49,197 nucleotides of DNA from Aggregicoccus sp. 17bor-14 (GCF_009659535.1 NZ_VJZZ01000026.1:1-49197); one strand, 5' to 3'. Positions 24,234 through 35,732 are shown, counted from the first letter of the stretch. Program-made: numbers and translations. Notes: a model not told the origin generated them from the sequence alone.

Positions 24234-26618
24234 TCACGCCGCCCGCTGCTCGTCCTGGATCGCGTAGAACGCTTTGCGCTGGCAGCCGCACTGGGTGCAG
24301 AACCACTTGAGGCTCAGCACCACCTGGTCGCCGAGGAACAGGGGCTCGGCCACCGAGGGCGGAGGCCCGCCGAGCGCGCCGCAGCCGCAGCGCAGCTTCG
24401 AGAGCGCCGCGGGCAGCGCCTGCACCGAGGCGATCGGCAGCGCGGTGGCGGCGCTGCTGCCCTTCACCTCCTCGAACTTCTGCGCGAACGCCTTGCGCCG
24501 GCGCCGCGAGCGCAGGCTGCGCCACAGGTTCACCGGCCCCACGTGCAGGATCCACAGGCCGCCCAGCGTGAACACGAGCACGCCGCCGAGCCACGCGTAC
24601 GCCTCCCAGCCCAGGTCCTCCTCGGGCACCGCCGCCGCGCCTGCCGCGCCGGCGCCGCGCAGCGTGATGTTGAAGCCGAGGTTGTCGCGCACCTTGCGCA
24701 CCGCATCCAGGTGCGCGGTGGTCTTCTCCGGGGGCACGGCGTCCGCGGTGCTGCGGTACTGGTAGTCGAGCAGCAGGTTGCTGCCCACCGCGCGCAGGTC
24801 GTAGTCCACGCGGAAGGCGGGGCCCTCCACGCTGTCCTTCTCGGCGCGCACGTCGAGCTTCTCGGGGGCCTCCAGGCGGATGGCCATCTTCACCGAGCGC
24901 GGGTAGCGCACGGCGAAGGGCATGGTGCGCTTGCTCGAGATCTTCGGTGTCGTGAGCTCCTGGCTGATGGCGTCCGCGTCGAAGTCGTGCTCGCGGGTGC
25001 GCCAGAAGTTCTCGATGCTGTAGCGTTCCACCATCGTGAGGACGTTCTTCGCCGGGTCGTCCTTCACCTCGAGCGGCTGGAGCGTGCGGATGTCCGGGTC
25101 GGTGCGCGCGTAGTAGTTGAGGAAGGTGCGGCTCATCTCCTCGAGGTCGCCGGTGGACAGGGCGTCGCGCTGGCGGTCCGCGTCCGGGCCGCTGTAGCGG
25201 GTGGTGACGGTGAGGGTGGCGGGCTTCGTGCGGTCGCGCGCGACGTAGTGCTCCTCCACCTCCACCGTGGGCGCTTTCACCACGGGGCGGGGAATCTCCT
25301 CGAGCGCGCGCGTGCCGGGGCGCACCACGAGCGCGCGGCGCAGGTGGGGCGGCTGCAGCTGCGCGAGCGCGCCGCGCTCGAAGGTGCGGGTCGCGTCCAG
25401 CCAGTACACGTGGCCGTCCAGCTCGGCGCGCACGATGGCGTGGTCGAAGGCCGCGTGGGTGGGCAGCAGGTCGTCCACCGCCTGGCGCGCGCGGGTGTTC
25501 ACCAGCGCGGGGGCCGCCTCGATGCCGAGCCGCCGCAGCAGCGCGACGAGCAGCAGCGCCTTGTCCTTGCAGTCGCCGAAGCGGCGCGCGAGCACCTCGC
25601 CAGGCGGGTGCGGCTGGTGCGTGTTGGGGCCCAGCTCGAGGCCCACGTAGCGCACTTCGTCCTGGGCGAAGCGCAGCGCCGCGAGCAGGCGCGCCTCGGG
25701 AGTCGCGTTCGCCGCGCGCAGCCGCTCGGCCTCGGCGTCCAGCCCCGCCTCGTCGCCGGGCTTGGGGCTGAAGAGGGGCAGGGCCCACGTGGCCACCGCC
25801 TCCCAGTCCGCGTAGTCGCTCAGCTGCAGCTCGGTGAAGGGGGCGTACCAGCTGGGCAGCCCGTCATCCACCTGCAGCGCCTCCAGCTTGCGCTGCTCCC
25901 ACACGTACTCGTCCTCGGCCCCGGTGCGCGTGACGCGAGGCTCCAGCTTCCCGCCGCCCTGCACCTGGCCGTGCACCTTGGTGAAGAGGGGGCGGGCGTG
26001 GGGCCAGAGCAGGCGGTAGCGCCAGTGGGCGACGGGCTCGCCGTAGCGCGCGTCTACGTAGCGGCTGAAGTGCCCGGCGAACACCGGGTTGTTGCCGCTC
26101 ACGGTGAAGGCGTACTCCACGGTGTCGCCCACGCGGATGTCGCGCAGGAAGAGCAGCGCGCTGAGCGAGCCGTCGTACATCTGCGCCTCCAGCCCGCGCT
26201 CCGGCTGGATGACCTTCACCTCCGAGGGGTCGAAGATGCTGCGCCGCTCGCCCGCGCGCACCCGCCACACCCCGTGCAGCGTGAGGTGCTGGTAGCTGGG
26301 GTCGAACTCGAAGGAGAGCTGCGAGCCCTCCGCCACGCCGCCCTCGCTGGTGAAGCTGCGCGCGAAGTGCGCGTAGCTCTCCTGGGCTCCGTCCGCGCCC
26401 ACCCGGGTCTGCAGGTCCACCAGGCTGAAGCGCAGGCCGGCGCTGCCCTTCTGGGGCGCGGCGCTGCCGGGGCTTGCGGCCGGGGCCTCGGGCAGGGGCA
26501 GGGGCTGCACCCAGGCGGGCGCGGGGGCCACGGCGAACTGGCGGGCCGGGGCGCGGGCGGCCTGTGCGGGGAGGGCGAGCGCGATCAGGACCAGGGCGGG
26601 AAGAGCGCGGAAAATCAT
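24234..26618 (-). CDS. DUF3857/transglutaminase-core envelope protein with C-terminal membrane helix
   Basis: 794 residues. Cleavable signal MIFRALPALVLIALALPAQA, a DUF3857 domain (about 70-260, e.g. YDGSLSALLFLRDIRVGDTV), a transglutaminase-like core (about 300-420) with Cys in RFGDCKDKALLL, His in HAAFDHAIV and Asp in YWLDATRTF, then a beta-rich domain, a membrane helix near 660-680 (WLGGVLVFTLGGLWILHV), a basic stretch RSRRRRKAF and a C-terminal CGCGALGG/CTQCGCQ pair that looks like a zinc ribbon. The enzymatic triad is complete, so it could cross-link or cleave amide bonds in the periplasm. Function of DUF3857 transglutaminases is mostly unknown. ATG 26618 precedes the signal peptide, and the extension to 26738 has none. 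Confidence 0.85.
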   Translation of the reverse strand: MIFRALPALVLIALALPAQAARAPARQFAVAPAPAWVQPLPLPEAPAASPGSAAPQKGSAGLRFSLVDLQTRVGADGAQESYAHFARSFTSEGGVAEGSQLSFEFDPSYQHLTLHGVWRVRAGERRSIFDPSEVKVIQPERGLEAQMYDGSLSALLFLRDIRVGDTVEYAFTVSGNNPVFAGHFSRYVDARYGEPVAHWRYRLLWPHARPLFTKVHGQVQGGGKLEPRVTRTGAEDEYVWEQRKLEALQVDDGLPSWYAPFTELQLSDYADWEAVATWALPLFSPKPGDEAGLDAEAERLRAANATPEARLLAALRFAQDEVRYVGLELGPNTHQPHPPGEVLARRFGDCKDKALLLVALLRRLGIEAAPALVNTRARQAVDDLLPTHAAFDHAIVRAELDGHVYWLDATRTFERGALAQLQPPHLRRALVVRPGTRALEEIPRPVVKAPTVEVEEHYVARDRTKPATLTVTTRYSGPDADRQRDALSTGDLEEMSRTFLNYYARTDPDIRTLQPLEVKDDPAKNVLTMVERYSIENFWRTREHDFDADAISQELTTPKISSKRTMPFAVRYPRSVKMAIRLEAPEKLDVRAEKDSVEGPAFRVDYDLRAVGSNLLLDYQYRSTADAVPPEKTTAHLDAVRKVRDNLGFNITLRGAGAAGAAAVPEEDLGWEAYAWLGGVLVFTLGGLWILHVGPVNLWRSLRSRRRRKAFAQKFEEVKGSSAATALPIASVQALPAALSKLRCGCGALGGPPPSVAEPLFLGDQVVLSLKWFCTQCGCQRKAFYAIQDEQRAA

Positions 26619-26693
26619 GGGAAGACCGCGAAGATCCCCCTTCGGTGCGTGTGGGCGCAAGCAGGGGGGCGAACGCCTGGGGCGGGCGCCGGG

Positions 26694-26722
26694 TTGACAG
26701 GGCGCGCGCTCCCCGTTAGGTG
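26694..26722 (+). promoter_or_regulatory. Candidate sigma-70 promoter of guaB, possibly leaderless
   Basis: TTGACA at 26694-26699, a 17-base spacer and TAGGTG at 26717-26722. The -35 box is perfect and the -10 box only partial. Transcription would start about 26728-26730, on or next to the guaB ATG, leaving no leader and no Shine-Dalgarno site. Confidence 0.45.
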
Positions 26723-26727
26723 CCGCC

Positions 26728-28287
26728 ATGGCCTTCATCTACGACGAGCCCAGTCGGACGTTCGGCGAGTACCTCCTCATCCCGAACCTGACCACCAAGC
26801 AGTGCATCCCCAGCAACGTGGACCTCAGCGTGCCCCTGGTGCGCTACCGGGCCGAGCCCGGCAGCCGCCCGGATCCGCGCAAGAGCGCCCTGCGCCTCAA
26901 CGTGCCCATCACCAGCGCGCTGATGCAGGCGGTGAGCGGGCCGGAGCTCGCCATCGCGCTCGCCCGCGTGGGCGGCCTCTCCTTCGTGCCCTGCTCGCAG
27001 AGCATCGAGTCCGAGGCCGCGATGGTGCGCCAGGTGAAGACGTACAAGGCCGGCTTCGTGGTGAGCGACTCCAATGTGCGCCCGGACGCGAGCCTCGCGG
27101 ACGTGCTCGCGCTCACCGAGCGCACCGGGCACTCCACCGTTGCCGTCACCGAGGACGGCAGCCCCACGGGCCGCCTGCACGGCATCATCACCAGCCGTGA
27201 CTACCGCCTGGGGCACACCCCCATGGACACCCGGGTGCGCGACCTGATGACCCCCTTCTCGAGCATCCACGGGGCGCGCGTGGGGGTGAGCCTGCAGGAG
27301 GCCAACGCGCTCATCTGGAAGCACAAGCTCAACTGCCTGCCCATCACGGATGACCGCCAGCACCTCGCGTACCTCGTGTTCCGCAAGGACCACGACTCGC
27401 ACCAGGAGCACCGGCTGGAGATCGTGGACGCGGAGAAGCGCCTGCTGGTGGGCGCGGCCATCAACAGCCGCGACTTCGCCGAGCGCGTGCCCGCGCTCAT
27501 CGACGCGGGCGCGGACGTGCTCTGCATCGACTCGTCGGACGGCTACAGCGAGTGGCAGCGGGACGTCATCCACTTCGTGAAGCAGAAGTACGGCGAGCGC
27601 GCGTACGTGGGCGCCGGCAACGTGGTGGACCGCGAGGGCTTCCTCTACCTGGTGGAGGCCGGCGCGGACTTCGTGAAGGTGGGCATCGGCGGCGGCTCCA
27701 TCTGCATCACCCGCGAGCAGAAGGGCATCGGGCGCGGGCAGGCGAGCGCGGTCATCGAGGTGGCGCGCGCGCGCGACGAGTACTTCCAGAAGACGGGCAT
27801 CTACGTGCCCATCTGCTCGGACGGTGGCATCAGCCAGGACCACCACATCACCCTGGCGCTCGCCATGGGCGCGGACTTCGTGATGATGGGCCGCTACTTC
27901 GCCCGCTTCGACGAGGCGCCCGGCCGCAAGGTGCGCATCAACAACCAGTTCATGAAGGAGTACTGGGGCGAGGGCAGCAACCGCGCCCGCAACTGGCAGC
28001 GCTACGACCACGGCCCGGACGCGAGCGGCGGCGCCGGCAAGAAGAAGAAGGGCCTGGAGTTCGAGGAGGGCGTGGACAGCTACGTGCCCTACGCGGGCAA
28101 GCTGGGCGACAACCTCGAGGTGACGCTCTCCAAGGTGCGCAGCACCATGTGCAACTGCGGGGCGATCAACCTGCCGGACTTCTACCGCGTCGCGCGCCTC
28201 ACGCTCGCCAGCGCGGTGAGCATCCACGAGGGCGGCGCGCACGACGTGGTGGTGCGCGACATGCACAACACGCCGAGCGACACGTAG
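26728..28287 (+). CDS. guaB: IMP dehydrogenase, [10 protein letters not shown] subfamily
   Basis: 519 residues. IMPDH oxidises IMP to XMP with NAD, the first committed step of guanine nucleotide synthesis, in the cytoplasm. A (beta/alpha)8 barrel holds an inserted CBS pair (about 105-225, including GFVVSDSNV and [12 protein letters not shown]). The catalytic Cys326 is in [20 protein letters not shown], where most bacteria have GPGSICTTR. Downstream are [39 protein letters not shown] and [18 protein letters not shown]. These features match a distinct IMPDH subgroup I associate mainly with clostridia and Bacteroidetes. A short Lys run (GKKKKG, before LEFEEG) is an insertion. ATG 26728 follows the promoter so closely that the message may be leaderless. 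Lateral origin is possible. Confidence 0.93.
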   Translation: MAFIYDEPSRTFGEYLLIPNLTTKQCIPSNVDLSVPLVRYRAEPGSRPDPRKSALRLNVPITSALMQAVSGPELAIALARVGGLSFVPCSQSIESEAAMVRQVKTYKAGFVVSDSNVRPDASLADVLALTERTGHSTVAVTEDGSPTGRLHGIITSRDYRLGHTPMDTRVRDLMTPFSSIHGARVGVSLQEANALIWKHKLNCLPITDDRQHLAYLVFRKDHDSHQEHRLEIVDAEKRLLVGAAINSRDFAERVPALIDAGADVLCIDSSDGYSEWQRDVIHFVKQKYGERAYVGAGNVVDREGFLYLVEAGADFVKVGIGGGSICITREQKGIGRGQASAVIEVARARDEYFQKTGIYVPICSDGGISQDHHITLALAMGADFVMMGRYFARFDEAPGRKVRINNQFMKEYWGEGSNRARNWQRYDHGPDASGGAGKKKKGLEFEEGVDSYVPYAGKLGDNLEVTLSKVRSTMCNCGAINLPDFYRVARLTLASAVSIHEGGAHDVVVRDMHNTPSDT

Positions 28288-28297
28288 CCCGTGTCCT

Positions 28298-28347
28298 CCC
28301 TCTCCCCCTGGGAGAGGGTCGGGGTGAGGGAGCCGGACCCCTCACCC
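28298..28347 (+). repeat. Intergenic palindromic repeat, copy 4, with inverted tail
   Basis: Arms CCCTCTCCC and GGGAGAGGG, then TCGGGGTGAGGG (to 28330), then seven bases and CCCTCACCCC (28338-28347), which pairs perfectly with GGGGTGAGGG at 28321-28330. It lies between the convergent guaB and M64 genes, so the double hairpin is a good candidate two-way terminator. Confidence 0.8.
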
Positions 28348-28363
28348 CGATACTCCGCGCGCG

Positions 28364-29782
28364 CTACTTCTTCCCGCGCGAGTACAGGTCGATGACCTCG
28401 CTGATGGCGCCCTGGCACACGCTGCAGAAGGGCACGCGGTCGCGGGTGAACATCACGCAGTCGAGCTGAGGCCTGTAGTACCCGCGGCTCTCGTACATCG
28501 CCCCCTCGAACGCCCCCACCTTGCCCGAGTACTGCTGGCTCGAGAGGAACTTCTCCTCCCAGCCGCGCTGCTCGAGGAAGAGCGCGTCCATCACCTTCTC
28601 GGGCTCGTTCTTCTGGCGAATGGCCCGGCGGCGGGTGAGCACGTCGCCGGCGTGCGCGTCGTACTCGTCCTTCTTCCACGGCGTGGGCACGGGCACGCCC
28701 TGCGTCATCAGCGCCTTCCACTTGAGGTTCTTCGGGTCCTTGAGCGCGGTGACGTTCTTCTCCCAGGGCTCGGGGCGCTCGGCGGAGGGCACGAAGGTGG
28801 GGTCCGAGGTGTAGTACTCGTCCGCGAGGCCCGCGAAGTGGTGGCCGAACTCGTGGACGAAGACGTAGGGGCTCCAGAGGCTGTCGGCGGCCACGGTGCT
28901 GAAGAGGTTGTGGATGCCGCCGCCGCCGTAGGTGTTGCTGTTGGTGAGGATCTCCACGAACTCGTAGGGCGCGTGGGACGCGATGTCGCGGAACGCGTGG
29001 TTGTCGAAGGTGAGCACGTAGCGCTCGCTGCCGAAGGCGTCGTAGGTGCTGCCCACGGGGTTGCGCTTGTGCACGCCGGTGGAGGGGCGGCTGATGCCGG
29101 GCTCCTTCGCGGCGGGCATCAGGCCCCACACGTTGAAGTCGCTCTTGCGCTCCTTGAAGGGGCTGAAGCTGAAGAGGATCTCCACGAGCCTGCGCGCGTC
29201 CTTCTCGAACTTGCCGCGCTGGGCCTCGGTGTAGCCGTCACCCAGGATGAGGAAGTCCACCTTCTGCGCGGGCGGGCCGTTGTAGACGAGCTTGAGCAGC
29301 GGGCCGGGAGCGGCCGGGACGCTGGGGTCCACGAACATGTCCTTCGGGTCCACGTCGAACTGCCACAGCTGCTTCCACTCGTTCTGGGGCCCGCGCTTCT
29401 TGAGCGTCACCTGCACGGGCGCGTCCGGGAGCGGGAAGCGGAAGGACTCGCCGAAGGTGCGCTTCATCTGCTGCGCCTCGGGGGTGCTCTCCCACTCGCC
29501 GTAGATGGAGGCGAAGCCGCGCGAGTAGAGGAGCTTGCCGCCCGCCTTGCTGCGCACCTCGAAGAAGTACTTCCCCAGCCCCGTGTCGTCCACGGTGCGC
29601 TCGGGGTGGCCCGGCCAGGGCAGGGGCTCCACCACGAGCCGGTCGAGGCTGAAGTGCTCCTCGGTGGCGTTGCCCGTGTGGAAGTAGTCCACGCGGAAGG
29701 TCTTCGGCGCCGAGGCGGGAGCGGCAGGGGACGCAGCGGGAGCAGCGGCGAGCGCTGCGAGCAGCAGGAGGGGCAGGTGCAT
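28364..29782 (-). CDS. M64-family (IgA peptidase-like) secreted metallopeptidase
   Basis: 472 residues with a signal peptide (LLLLAALAAAPA). An N-terminal beta domain (about 28-165) is followed by the M64 catalytic domain: VDFLILGDGYTEAQ, PFKERKSDFNVWGL, then the zinc motif HEFGHHFAGLADE and EILTNSNTYGGGG nearby. His, His and the downstream Asp are the expected zinc ligands and Glu of HEF the catalytic base. C-terminal Cys residues (LDCVMF, PFCSVCQG) suggest disulfides. It probably degrades proteins outside the cell, in line with a predatory or saprophytic lifestyle. Gene order (hybrid kinase, kinase, then this gene on the same strand) is interrupted by a repeat unit, so co-transcription is uncertain. 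Confidence 0.88.
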   Translation of the reverse strand: MHLPLLLLAALAAAPAASPAAPASAPKTFRVDYFHTGNATEEHFSLDRLVVEPLPWPGHPERTVDDTGLGKYFFEVRSKAGGKLLYSRGFASIYGEWESTPEAQQMKRTFGESFRFPLPDAPVQVTLKKRGPQNEWKQLWQFDVDPKDMFVDPSVPAAPGPLLKLVYNGPPAQKVDFLILGDGYTEAQRGKFEKDARRLVEILFSFSPFKERKSDFNVWGLMPAAKEPGISRPSTGVHKRNPVGSTYDAFGSERYVLTFDNHAFRDIASHAPYEFVEILTNSNTYGGGGIHNLFSTVAADSLWSPYVFVHEFGHHFAGLADEYYTSDPTFVPSAERPEPWEKNVTALKDPKNLKWKALMTQGVPVPTPWKKDEYDAHAGDVLTRRRAIRQKNEPEKVMDALFLEQRGWEEKFLSSQQYSGKVGAFEGAMYESRGYYRPQLDCVMFTRDRVPFCSVCQGAISEVIDLYSRGKK

Positions 29783-29826
29783 GGCGGGCGGGGACTCTAG
29801 TCCGGCTCACGGCTCACGGCGCACGT

Positions 29827-29859
29827 CCCTCACCCCGACCCTCTCCCAGAGGGAGAGGG
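29827..29859 (-). repeat. Intergenic palindromic repeat, copy 5, overlapping a gene end
   Basis: Arms CCCTCTCCC and GGGAGAGGG with three-base loop, tail in reverse orientation (CCCTCACCCCGA on the plus strand). It overlaps the end of the kinase gene: the last ten codons and the TGA stop are read from the repeat. Confidence 0.85.
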
Positions 29860-31878
29860 AGGACACATTGGCAGGGTGAAGAGCACGAGCGTGCCCTGGC
29901 CCGGGGTGCTCTGCGCCCAGATGCGCCCGCCGTGCCCCTCCACGATGCCGCGGCAGATGAAGAGCCCCAGCCCCGTGCCGCGGGTGGCCGAGCGCCCCGC
30001 CTTCCAGAAGCGGTCGAAGATGTGCGGCAGCTCGTCCGGCCCGATGCCCGGCCCCGCGTCCTGCACGCTGAAGCGCACGAAGGGGCCGTCAGGCTCCGCG
30101 CGCAGCAGCACCTCGCTGCCGGCGGGCGAGAACTTGAGCGCGTTGCCCACGATGTTGCCCAGCACCTGCAGCACCCGCTCGCGGTCCGCCCGCGCGGGGG
30201 CCGCGGGGACGCCGCCGCCCGGGGCTCCGTCCACCTGCAGCGCGATGCCCTTGTCCGCGGCGAGCGGCGCGAGCGCCTCCACGGCCTCGTGCAGGAGCGC
30301 CCGCGGGTCCTCGGCGCGCGGGGCGAGCGCGAGCGTGCCGCTCTCGATGGAGGCCAGGTCCAGCAGGTCGCTGATGAGCCGGCTCATCCGGTTCGTCGAG
30401 CGCTGGATGGTCTGCGCGTAGCGCGCCGTGCGCCTTCCCGCCTCGTCCGTGCCGGCGTGGCGCAGCAGCTGTCCCGCCGTCATCCCCACCACGCCCAGCG
30501 GGTTCTTCAGGTCGTGGCTCACGATGGCCAGCACGTCCTCGCGCGTGCGCACCGCCTCCTGCGCCTCGCGGTAGAGGCGCGCGTTGGCCAGCGCCACCGC
30601 GGCGCGGTCCGCCACCCCCTGCACCAGCTCCAGCTCGCGGGGGCCGAAGTGGCGGTTCGGGTCGCGGGTGGCCAGGTTGATGACCCCCAGCGTGCGGCCC
30701 TGCGCCACCAGCGGGGCGACCACGGCGGCGCGCGGGGCGAGCGCCTGCAGCGCGGCGCGGTGCTCCGCGTCGGCGGCGCTCGCGTCCAGCCAGTCGGGCG
30801 TGATGGGGCTGGCCACCAGCGGCGTGCCGGTCTCCACCACGCGCGCCACCGGGTGGCCGCTGCCCATGCGCGGCGGGTAGGGGCGCGTGCGCTCCATCAG
30901 CTCCGCGAGCGCCGGGTCGCGGCTGGCCACCTCCAGCCGGTGCAGCTGTCCGTCCTCCCCCAGCAGGTCCAGCATGCAGAAGTCCGCGAGCCGGCTCACC
31001 GCCAGCTGCGCGATGGTCTTGAGCGTGGCCTCGTAGTCGATGGAGTCCGCGAGCGCGCGCCCCACCAGCACGAAGAAGTCCTGCGTGTCCTCGGCGCGCT
31101 TGCGCTCGGTGAGGTCCGTGCTGATGCCGCACACCGCGGTGGGCAGCGCGGGCGGACCGGGCAGGGGGAACTTGAGCGAGAGGTACGTGTGCGGCCCGTC
31201 CTCCGAGCCCACCAGCTCCTCGCGCTCCAGCGGCGCGTTGCGCGCGAGCACCTCCAGGTCGTTGCCCCGCACGGCGTCCGCCTGCGCGCGCGCGACCAGC
31301 TCGTGGTCGGTGTGTCCCAGCGCCTGCTCGCGGGTGAGCCCCAGCCGCTGGAGGAAGTGCGCGTTCACCAGCGTGTAGCGCCCCGCCAGGTCCTTCACGT
31401 AGATGGCCGCGGGCGCCCGGTCCAGGATGCCCTCCAGCAGCGTGCTGCTCTCGCGCAGCGCCTCGTCGCTCGCGGCCACGTACGCGGCCACCGCGTCCGT
31501 CACCGCGTTGGACACGCACTCGTCCAGGATGCGCAGCTCGCGCACCGCGGGTGCGAGCCCCTCGGCCTCGAGCAGCTCGAAGAGGCAGTCGCGCAGGATG
31601 CCGTACTCGCGCACCAGGGCCGTGAGCTCCACGCCGCTCGCGCGCCGGTACGCGCCGTGCGCCTGGGCGTGCGCGTGGCGGGTGTGGCGGGCGGCCGGGG
31701 GCAGGGCTCCCTCGCGCAGCGCCGCGAGCAGGTCGTCGAGGAACTCCGGCAGCGCGTCCTCGCGCGCCGCGCCCCCCAGCCCCTGGGCGCCCAGCTCCGC
31801 GGCCGAGCGCGCGAGGAAGCGCGCCTCCAGCGTGTCGCGGTGCTGGGCGAGGAAGTCTGCGAGCGGCGCGGCGGGCAC
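29830..31878 (-). CDS. Cytoplasmic sensor histidine kinase (RsbRD-like N terminus, PAS, GAF)
   Basis: 682 residues without membrane helices. N-terminal four-helix RsbRD_N/globin-like sensor region (about 1-145, with [19 protein letters not shown]), PAS domain (about 150-265: [20 protein letters not shown], ending [13 protein letters not shown]), GAF (about 280-440), HisKA with His455 in [10 protein letters not shown], and HATPase ([25 protein letters not shown]). The last residues (PSPSGRGSG) and the stop are supplied by the intergenic repeat. It follows a hybrid kinase by 64 bases on the same strand, so both may act in one pathway. No separate response regulator is adjacent. Its N-terminal domain is paralogous to that of the kinase at 36859-38007. 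Confidence 0.9.
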   Translation of the reverse strand: MPAAPLADFLAQHRDTLEARFLARSAAELGAQGLGGAAREDALPEFLDDLLAALREGALPPAARHTRHAHAQAHGAYRRASGVELTALVREYGILRDCLFELLEAEGLAPAVRELRILDECVSNAVTDAVAAYVAASDEALRESSTLLEGILDRAPAAIYVKDLAGRYTLVNAHFLQRLGLTREQALGHTDHELVARAQADAVRGNDLEVLARNAPLEREELVGSEDGPHTYLSLKFPLPGPPALPTAVCGISTDLTERKRAEDTQDFFVLVGRALADSIDYEATLKTIAQLAVSRLADFCMLDLLGEDGQLHRLEVASRDPALAELMERTRPYPPRMGSGHPVARVVETGTPLVASPITPDWLDASAADAEHRAALQALAPRAAVVAPLVAQGRTLGVINLATRDPNRHFGPRELELVQGVADRAAVALANARLYREAQEAVRTREDVLAIVSHDLKNPLGVVGMTAGQLLRHAGTDEAGRRTARYAQTIQRSTNRMSRLISDLLDLASIESGTLALAPRAEDPRALLHEAVEALAPLAADKGIALQVDGAPGGGVPAAPARADRERVLQVLGNIVGNALKFSPAGSEVLLRAEPDGPFVRFSVQDAGPGIGPDELPHIFDRFWKAGRSATRGTGLGLFICRGIVEGHGGRIWAQSTPGQGTLVLFTLPMCPPSPSGRGSG

Positions 31879-31942
31879 GCCCTTGCAGTAGTGCGCGGGG
31901 CGCGCCGTGGCGAGCGGACCGCGAGGGCAGGTGTGCGCTGCG

Positions 31943-33760
<1,818 letters not shown>

Positions 33761-33848
33761 GGGCGGTGGATGCCCCAGTCTAGGGGCAGGGGGAGGGGTG
33801 GGCGCGAGGTGGGAGCATGCAGGCAAGCAGGCGCTGCGCCTCCCCCGC

Positions 33849-34559
33849 TCAGCGCCTGCCCCGGGCGAGCCACAGCCCGCTGCCCGCGAGCAGCAGCATC
33901 CCCGGCACCGCGAGCGCGAGCAGCAGCAGGTTGAGCGGGCGCCACGGCGTCCACTGCAGGTAATGCACGCGGTAGCTCGCGTCGATGAAGTCGTTGAGCG
34001 CGCCCGTCTGCGCCACCTCGCCGGTGACGCGGTCCACCGTCACGCGCTTGCCGCCGCTGAACTCGAAGGCGTACGCGGGCAGCTCCCGGCCCAGCAGCGC
34101 GCTCGCGTGCTGCGTCTCCTCGGGGAGCGCGGCCGCGAGCGTCCCGTAGCGCGCGGCGTGTGCGCTCGCCGCGACCGCCGCGAGCGCCCAGGCGCGCGCC
34201 GTGGCCGCGTCCGCGAGCGGCAGCACCGCCCCCGTGCCCGCGTCCACCGCGCGCCCCGCCCCCGCGTGCAGCCCGAGGAGCACGGGCCGCCCCGAGGGGT
34301 GGCGCTGCAGCACCAGGGGCCCTGCCGCATCCAGCAGCCCCGCGGCCAGCAGCTCCGCCGGCGCGCGCCGCGCCTCCGTCCACGCGCTGGGCGTGCCGGG
34401 CGGAAGGGGCACCGCGAGCGGCTCGTAGGCCTCCGCGTAGCGGTGCTTCACATGGAAGAGGACGCCGGTGCCCATCCAAAGCAGCACGGGCAGGGTGAGC
34501 AGCAGGCCACAGAGGCGGTGCAGGGAGCGGTGCAGGGGGCGGGGGCTGCGGGCAGGCAT
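33849..34559 (-). CDS. PepSY-associated membrane protein
   Basis: 236 residues: N-terminal helix with basic lead (RSLHRLCGLLLTLPVLLWMG), an extracytoplasmic middle part and a C-terminal helix (LNLLLLALAVPGMLLLAGSGLW). The middle contains PepSY-like features: FSGGKRVTVDRVTGEV and SYRVHYLQWTPWRPLN. The pattern of PepSY_TM proteins (PiuB-type) suggests a link to iron, siderophore or peptidase handling, but no such genes flank it. ATG 34559. It is followed by the hybrid kinase gene on the same strand after 88 bases and is divergent from the SDR gene. Confidence 0.75.
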   Translation of the reverse strand: MPARSPRPLHRSLHRLCGLLLTLPVLLWMGTGVLFHVKHRYAEAYEPLAVPLPPGTPSAWTEARRAPAELLAAGLLDAAGPLVLQRHPSGRPVLLGLHAGAGRAVDAGTGAVLPLADAATARAWALAAVAASAHAARYGTLAAALPEETQHASALLGRELPAYAFEFSGGKRVTVDRVTGEVAQTGALNDFIDASYRVHYLQWTPWRPLNLLLLALAVPGMLLLAGSGLWLARGRR

Positions 34560-34733
34560 GGCCCGAGCGCTTTAGCCGAAGTGCGGGGCGACTGCTGGGC
34601 GGGCAGGCAGCGGGGCCCCGCTGCACGGGGGGCGGGCGCGTCGCCATCTTCGCCCGGCCAGGGGAGTGGGGCGCCCCCGGGCCTTCGCCTGTGCGAACGC
34701 GGACACGCGCGCCCCGAGGGCGAGGGAGCGCAC

Positions 34734-35732
34734 ATGGCACGGGGCTGGCGGCAGCGGGTGGTGGTCATCACCGGCGCCTCGAGCGGCATCGGCCGCGCGA
34801 GCGCGCTGCGGCTCGCGCGCCGCGGGGCGAACCTGGTGCTCGCGGCGCGGCGCGAGGAGCCGCTGGAGACGCTCGCGGCCGAGTGCGAGCGGCTCGGGGC
34901 GCGCTGCCGCGTGGTGCCCACGGACGTGAGCATCCCCGCGGACATGGAGGCGCTCGCGCGCGAGGCGGTGGCCGCCTTCGGCCACTTCGACGCGTGGGTG
35001 AACAACGCGGGCGTCTACCTGGTCGGCCGGCTCGAGGACACGCCCGAGGAGGCCTTCCGCCAGGTGATGGAGACGAACTTCTTCGGCACCGTGACGGGCG
35101 CGCGCGTGGCGCTCGCCCACTTCCGCCGCCAGGGCACGGGCACCCTGGTCAACGTGGCCTCCGTCTTCGGCCGGGTGGCCGGGCCCTATTCCTCCGCCTA
35201 CGTCGCGAGCAAGCACGCGGTGCGCGGGCTCACCTCGTCGCTGCGCCAGGAGCTGCAGGGCACGGGCATCCACGTGTGCACGCTGCTGCCCGCGGCCATC
35301 GACACGCCGCTGTGGCACCACGCGGCCAACTACACCGGCCACGCGCTGCGGCCGCTCGAGCCGGTGTACCCGGTGGAGCGCGTGGCGCGCGCCCTGGTGC
35401 GGCTGCTCGAGCGACCGCGCGCGGAGGTGATGGTGGGCCCCGCCGGGCGCAGCTTCGCCGCGCTGCACGGCGTCGCCCCCGCGCTCTTCGAGCGCACCAT
35501 GCGCCCGCTCACGGACGCGGGCGAGCTCGCGGACGCGCCCCACCCGCACGCGCCGGGCAACGTGTTCACGCCCATGCGCGAGGGCACGGAGGCCTCGGGC
35601 GGCTACCACGGGGGCCTCAAGCAGTGGCTGCGGCGCGGGCTGCTCGCCGGCGGCGCGCTCGCGCTGGTGGCCGCGCGCGCGCAGCGCCGCCCGCGCACGC
35701 TGCGCGCCCGGCTCCAGCGGGCACTCGCATGA
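34734..35732 (+). CDS. Short-chain dehydrogenase/reductase
   Basis: 332 residues, with an N-terminal Rossmann motif TGASSGIGRA (about 14-23), NNAGVY, and the catalytic pair Tyr156/Lys160 in YVASKH with upstream Ser in VNVASVFG. Substrate binding follows TPLWHHAANYTGHALRP. The last ~60 residues form a basic extension with one hydrophobic segment (GLLAGGALALVAARA), suggesting membrane association. GAGGGAG sits suitably before ATG 34734. The gene ends inside the start of the lipid kinase gene (ATGA), so a lipid substrate is possible but unproven. Confidence 0.9.
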   Translation: MARGWRQRVVVITGASSGIGRASALRLARRGANLVLAARREEPLETLAAECERLGARCRVVPTDVSIPADMEALAREAVAAFGHFDAWVNNAGVYLVGRLEDTPEEAFRQVMETNFFGTVTGARVALAHFRRQGTGTLVNVASVFGRVAGPYSSAYVASKHAVRGLTSSLRQELQGTGIHVCTLLPAAIDTPLWHHAANYTGHALRPLEPVYPVERVARALVRLLERPRAEVMVGPAGRSFAALHGVAPALFERTMRPLTDAGELADAPHPHAPGNVFTPMREGTEASGGYHGGLKQWLRRGLLAGGALALVAARAQRRPRTLRARLQRALA

